NCBI GenBank assembly: GCA_002347405.1
Contig: DDXB01000048.1
Coordinates: 1-61,332 of the forward strand
Origin: Rhodocyclaceae bacterium UBA2271
Lineage (GTDB): Bacteria > Pseudomonadota > Gammaproteobacteria > Burkholderiales > Rhodocyclaceae
Length of the DNA stretch: 61,332 nucleotides
Direction of reading: 5' to 3'
The notes below the pieces were generated by a model. It was not told where the DNA came from and searched no databases. It was given only the letters and a program-made list of their open reading frames with translations. Below are positions 60,548-61,332 of this stretch, piece by piece; within the stretch, counting starts at the first letter, position 1; each line of letters opens with the position of its first letter. The translations under genes and the position numbers were made by a program.

Positions 60548-61332
60548 TCAGCGGGAGTTCGTGCGCGTTGCCGTGACGCAGTCCTTGACAAGCCCGGGCC
60601 CGCGATAGATCAGGCCGGAATAGATCTGCACCAGTTGTGCGCCGGCGTCGAGCTTGGCTTGCGCCTTGGCGCCATCGACCACACCGCCGGCGGCGATGAT
60701 CGGCACTTCGCCAGCGAGCGCGGCGGCGAGCTTCTTGACGACAAGGGTCGACGCCTCGAACAGCGGCGCGCCTGACAGACCTCCGGCTTCCTCGGCGTTG
60801 GGCTGGCCGGCGACCTTGGCGCGGTCGAGCGTGGTGTTGGTGGCGATGACGGCTTCGATGCGGTGGCGGCGGAGGGCGGCGGCAATGTTCGTGATTTGCG
60901 CGTCGTCGAGGTCGGGGGCGATCTTCAGCGCGAGCGGCACATGGCGGCCATGTTGCTGGGCCAGTTGGTTCTGCCGCGCCTTGAGCGCGCCGAGCAGGGC
61001 GTCGAGTTCGGATTCATCCTGCAGGGCGCGCAGGTTTTTGGTGTTGGGGCTGGAGATGTTGACCGTGATGTAGGTGGCAAACGGATAGGCTTTTTCGAGG
61101 CCGATCAGATAATCGGCGGCGGCGTTCTCGATGGGCGTGTCGGCGTTCTTGCCGATGTTGATGCCGAGCACGCCTTTGAAATGCGCATTCCTGACGTTGG
61201 CGATGAGCGCGTCGATGCCGTGATTGTTGAAGCCCATGCGGTTGATGATGCCCTCGACCTGCGGCAGGCGGAACATGCGCGGCTTGGGGTTGCCGGGCTG
61301 CGGGCGCGGCGTGACGGTGCCGATCTCGATGA
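60548..61332 (-). CDS. pyrD: dihydroorotate dehydrogenase (quinone), 5' end outside
   Basis: Fourth step of pyrimidine synthesis, membrane-associated class 2 enzyme. The visible part, read without a start from the right edge (IEIGTVTPRPQPGNPKPRMF, the class 2 signature), contains INRMGFNNHG, the FMN/catalytic NISSPNTKNLR with the Ser base, ALKIAPDL, IATNTT and IIAAGGV. Roughly the first 70-80 residues are missing. The helicase gene follows four bases downstream, so they may be co-transcribed. Confidence 0.95.
   Translation of the reverse strand, partial: IEIGTVTPRPQPGNPKPRMFRLPQVEGIINRMGFNNHGIDALIANVRNAHFKGVLGINIGKNADTPIENAAADYLIGLEKAYPFATYITVNISSPNTKNLRALQDESELDALLGALKARQNQLAQQHGRHVPLALKIAPDLDDAQITNIAAALRRHRIEAVIATNTTLDRAKVAGQPNAEEAGGLSGAPLFEASTLVVKKLAAALAGEVPIIAAGGVVDGAKAQAKLDAGAQLVQIYSGLIYRGPGLVKDCVTATRTNSR

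Overview
The window is GC-rich, with dense and mostly intact genes. It reads as a betaproteobacterial chromosome, most like the Rhodocyclales and relatives. That assignment is inferred from gene order and protein character, not from any marker comparison. The main clue is a TCA-cycle block laid out as acnB-DUF3617-citE-like-mdh, diverging from gntR-sdhCDAB-sdhE-gltA-sucA-sucB-lpdA-zapE. No rRNA, tRNA or CRISPR array was seen.

Left edge (1-2850): an AT-richer accessory patch on the minus strand. It holds tiny membrane proteins, a small basic protein, a secreted coiled-coil protein, two zinc-ribbon membrane proteins (one without a normal start codon) and a lone XRE repressor. From 2.9 to 12.3 kb come isocitrate lyase (aceA), a glycine-zipper protein, a diguanylate cyclase and a TauE/SafE permease. 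A graveyard of GGDEF, EAL and phosphoketolase fragments follows. Next is a tight lapA / ferric-reductase-like / cytochrome c / cardiolipin-synthase operon, then a 98 % identical piece of acnB.

Sensory block (12.3-24.5 kb): a broken HAMP receptor is followed by five genes that overlap or nearly abut: PAS sensor, TRAP-type binding protein without a transporter, 1232-aa multi-PAS histidine kinase, single-domain response regulator, and hybrid kinase with two receivers and an Hpt domain. Behind it lie an IS91-like transposase remnant, a second acnB scrap and an HD-GYP-like gene. The five-gene set looks like a ligand-triggered phosphorelay.

Central metabolism (24.6-43 kb): a complete oxidative TCA set except isocitrate dehydrogenase, fumarase and succinyl-CoA ligase. 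The GntR-family regulator sits between mdh and sdhC. A 24-bp site in that region recurs upstream of aceA with 3 mismatches, each copy next to a good promoter, so TCA and glyoxylate entry are probably co-regulated. Between gltA and sucA there is a pair of mutually exclusive hairpins, the second ending in a T-run, which resembles an attenuator.

Right part (43-61.3 kb): a hairpin-rich intergenic array, a PhnD-type binding protein paired with a GGDEF-EAL sensor, mutS, plsB, an ABC-F ATPase, a SOUL/FAD-oxidoreductase/SDR group with a clear promoter flanked by TTGTCCTGGACA palindromes, a SWIM-SNF2 helicase and the 3' part of pyrD.

Two dispersed sequence families cut across the window. One is a roughly 26-bp repeat with an invariant 15-bp core, found six times. 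Three of these copies lie inside sucB, mutS and the SNF2 gene, all in one frame, adding the same peptide (AVPPAPTF or AVSPAPTF) in linker positions. The other is a hairpin with an invariant 15-nt loop and arms that differ in sequence but still pair; two copies lie directly before sdhA and sdhB.
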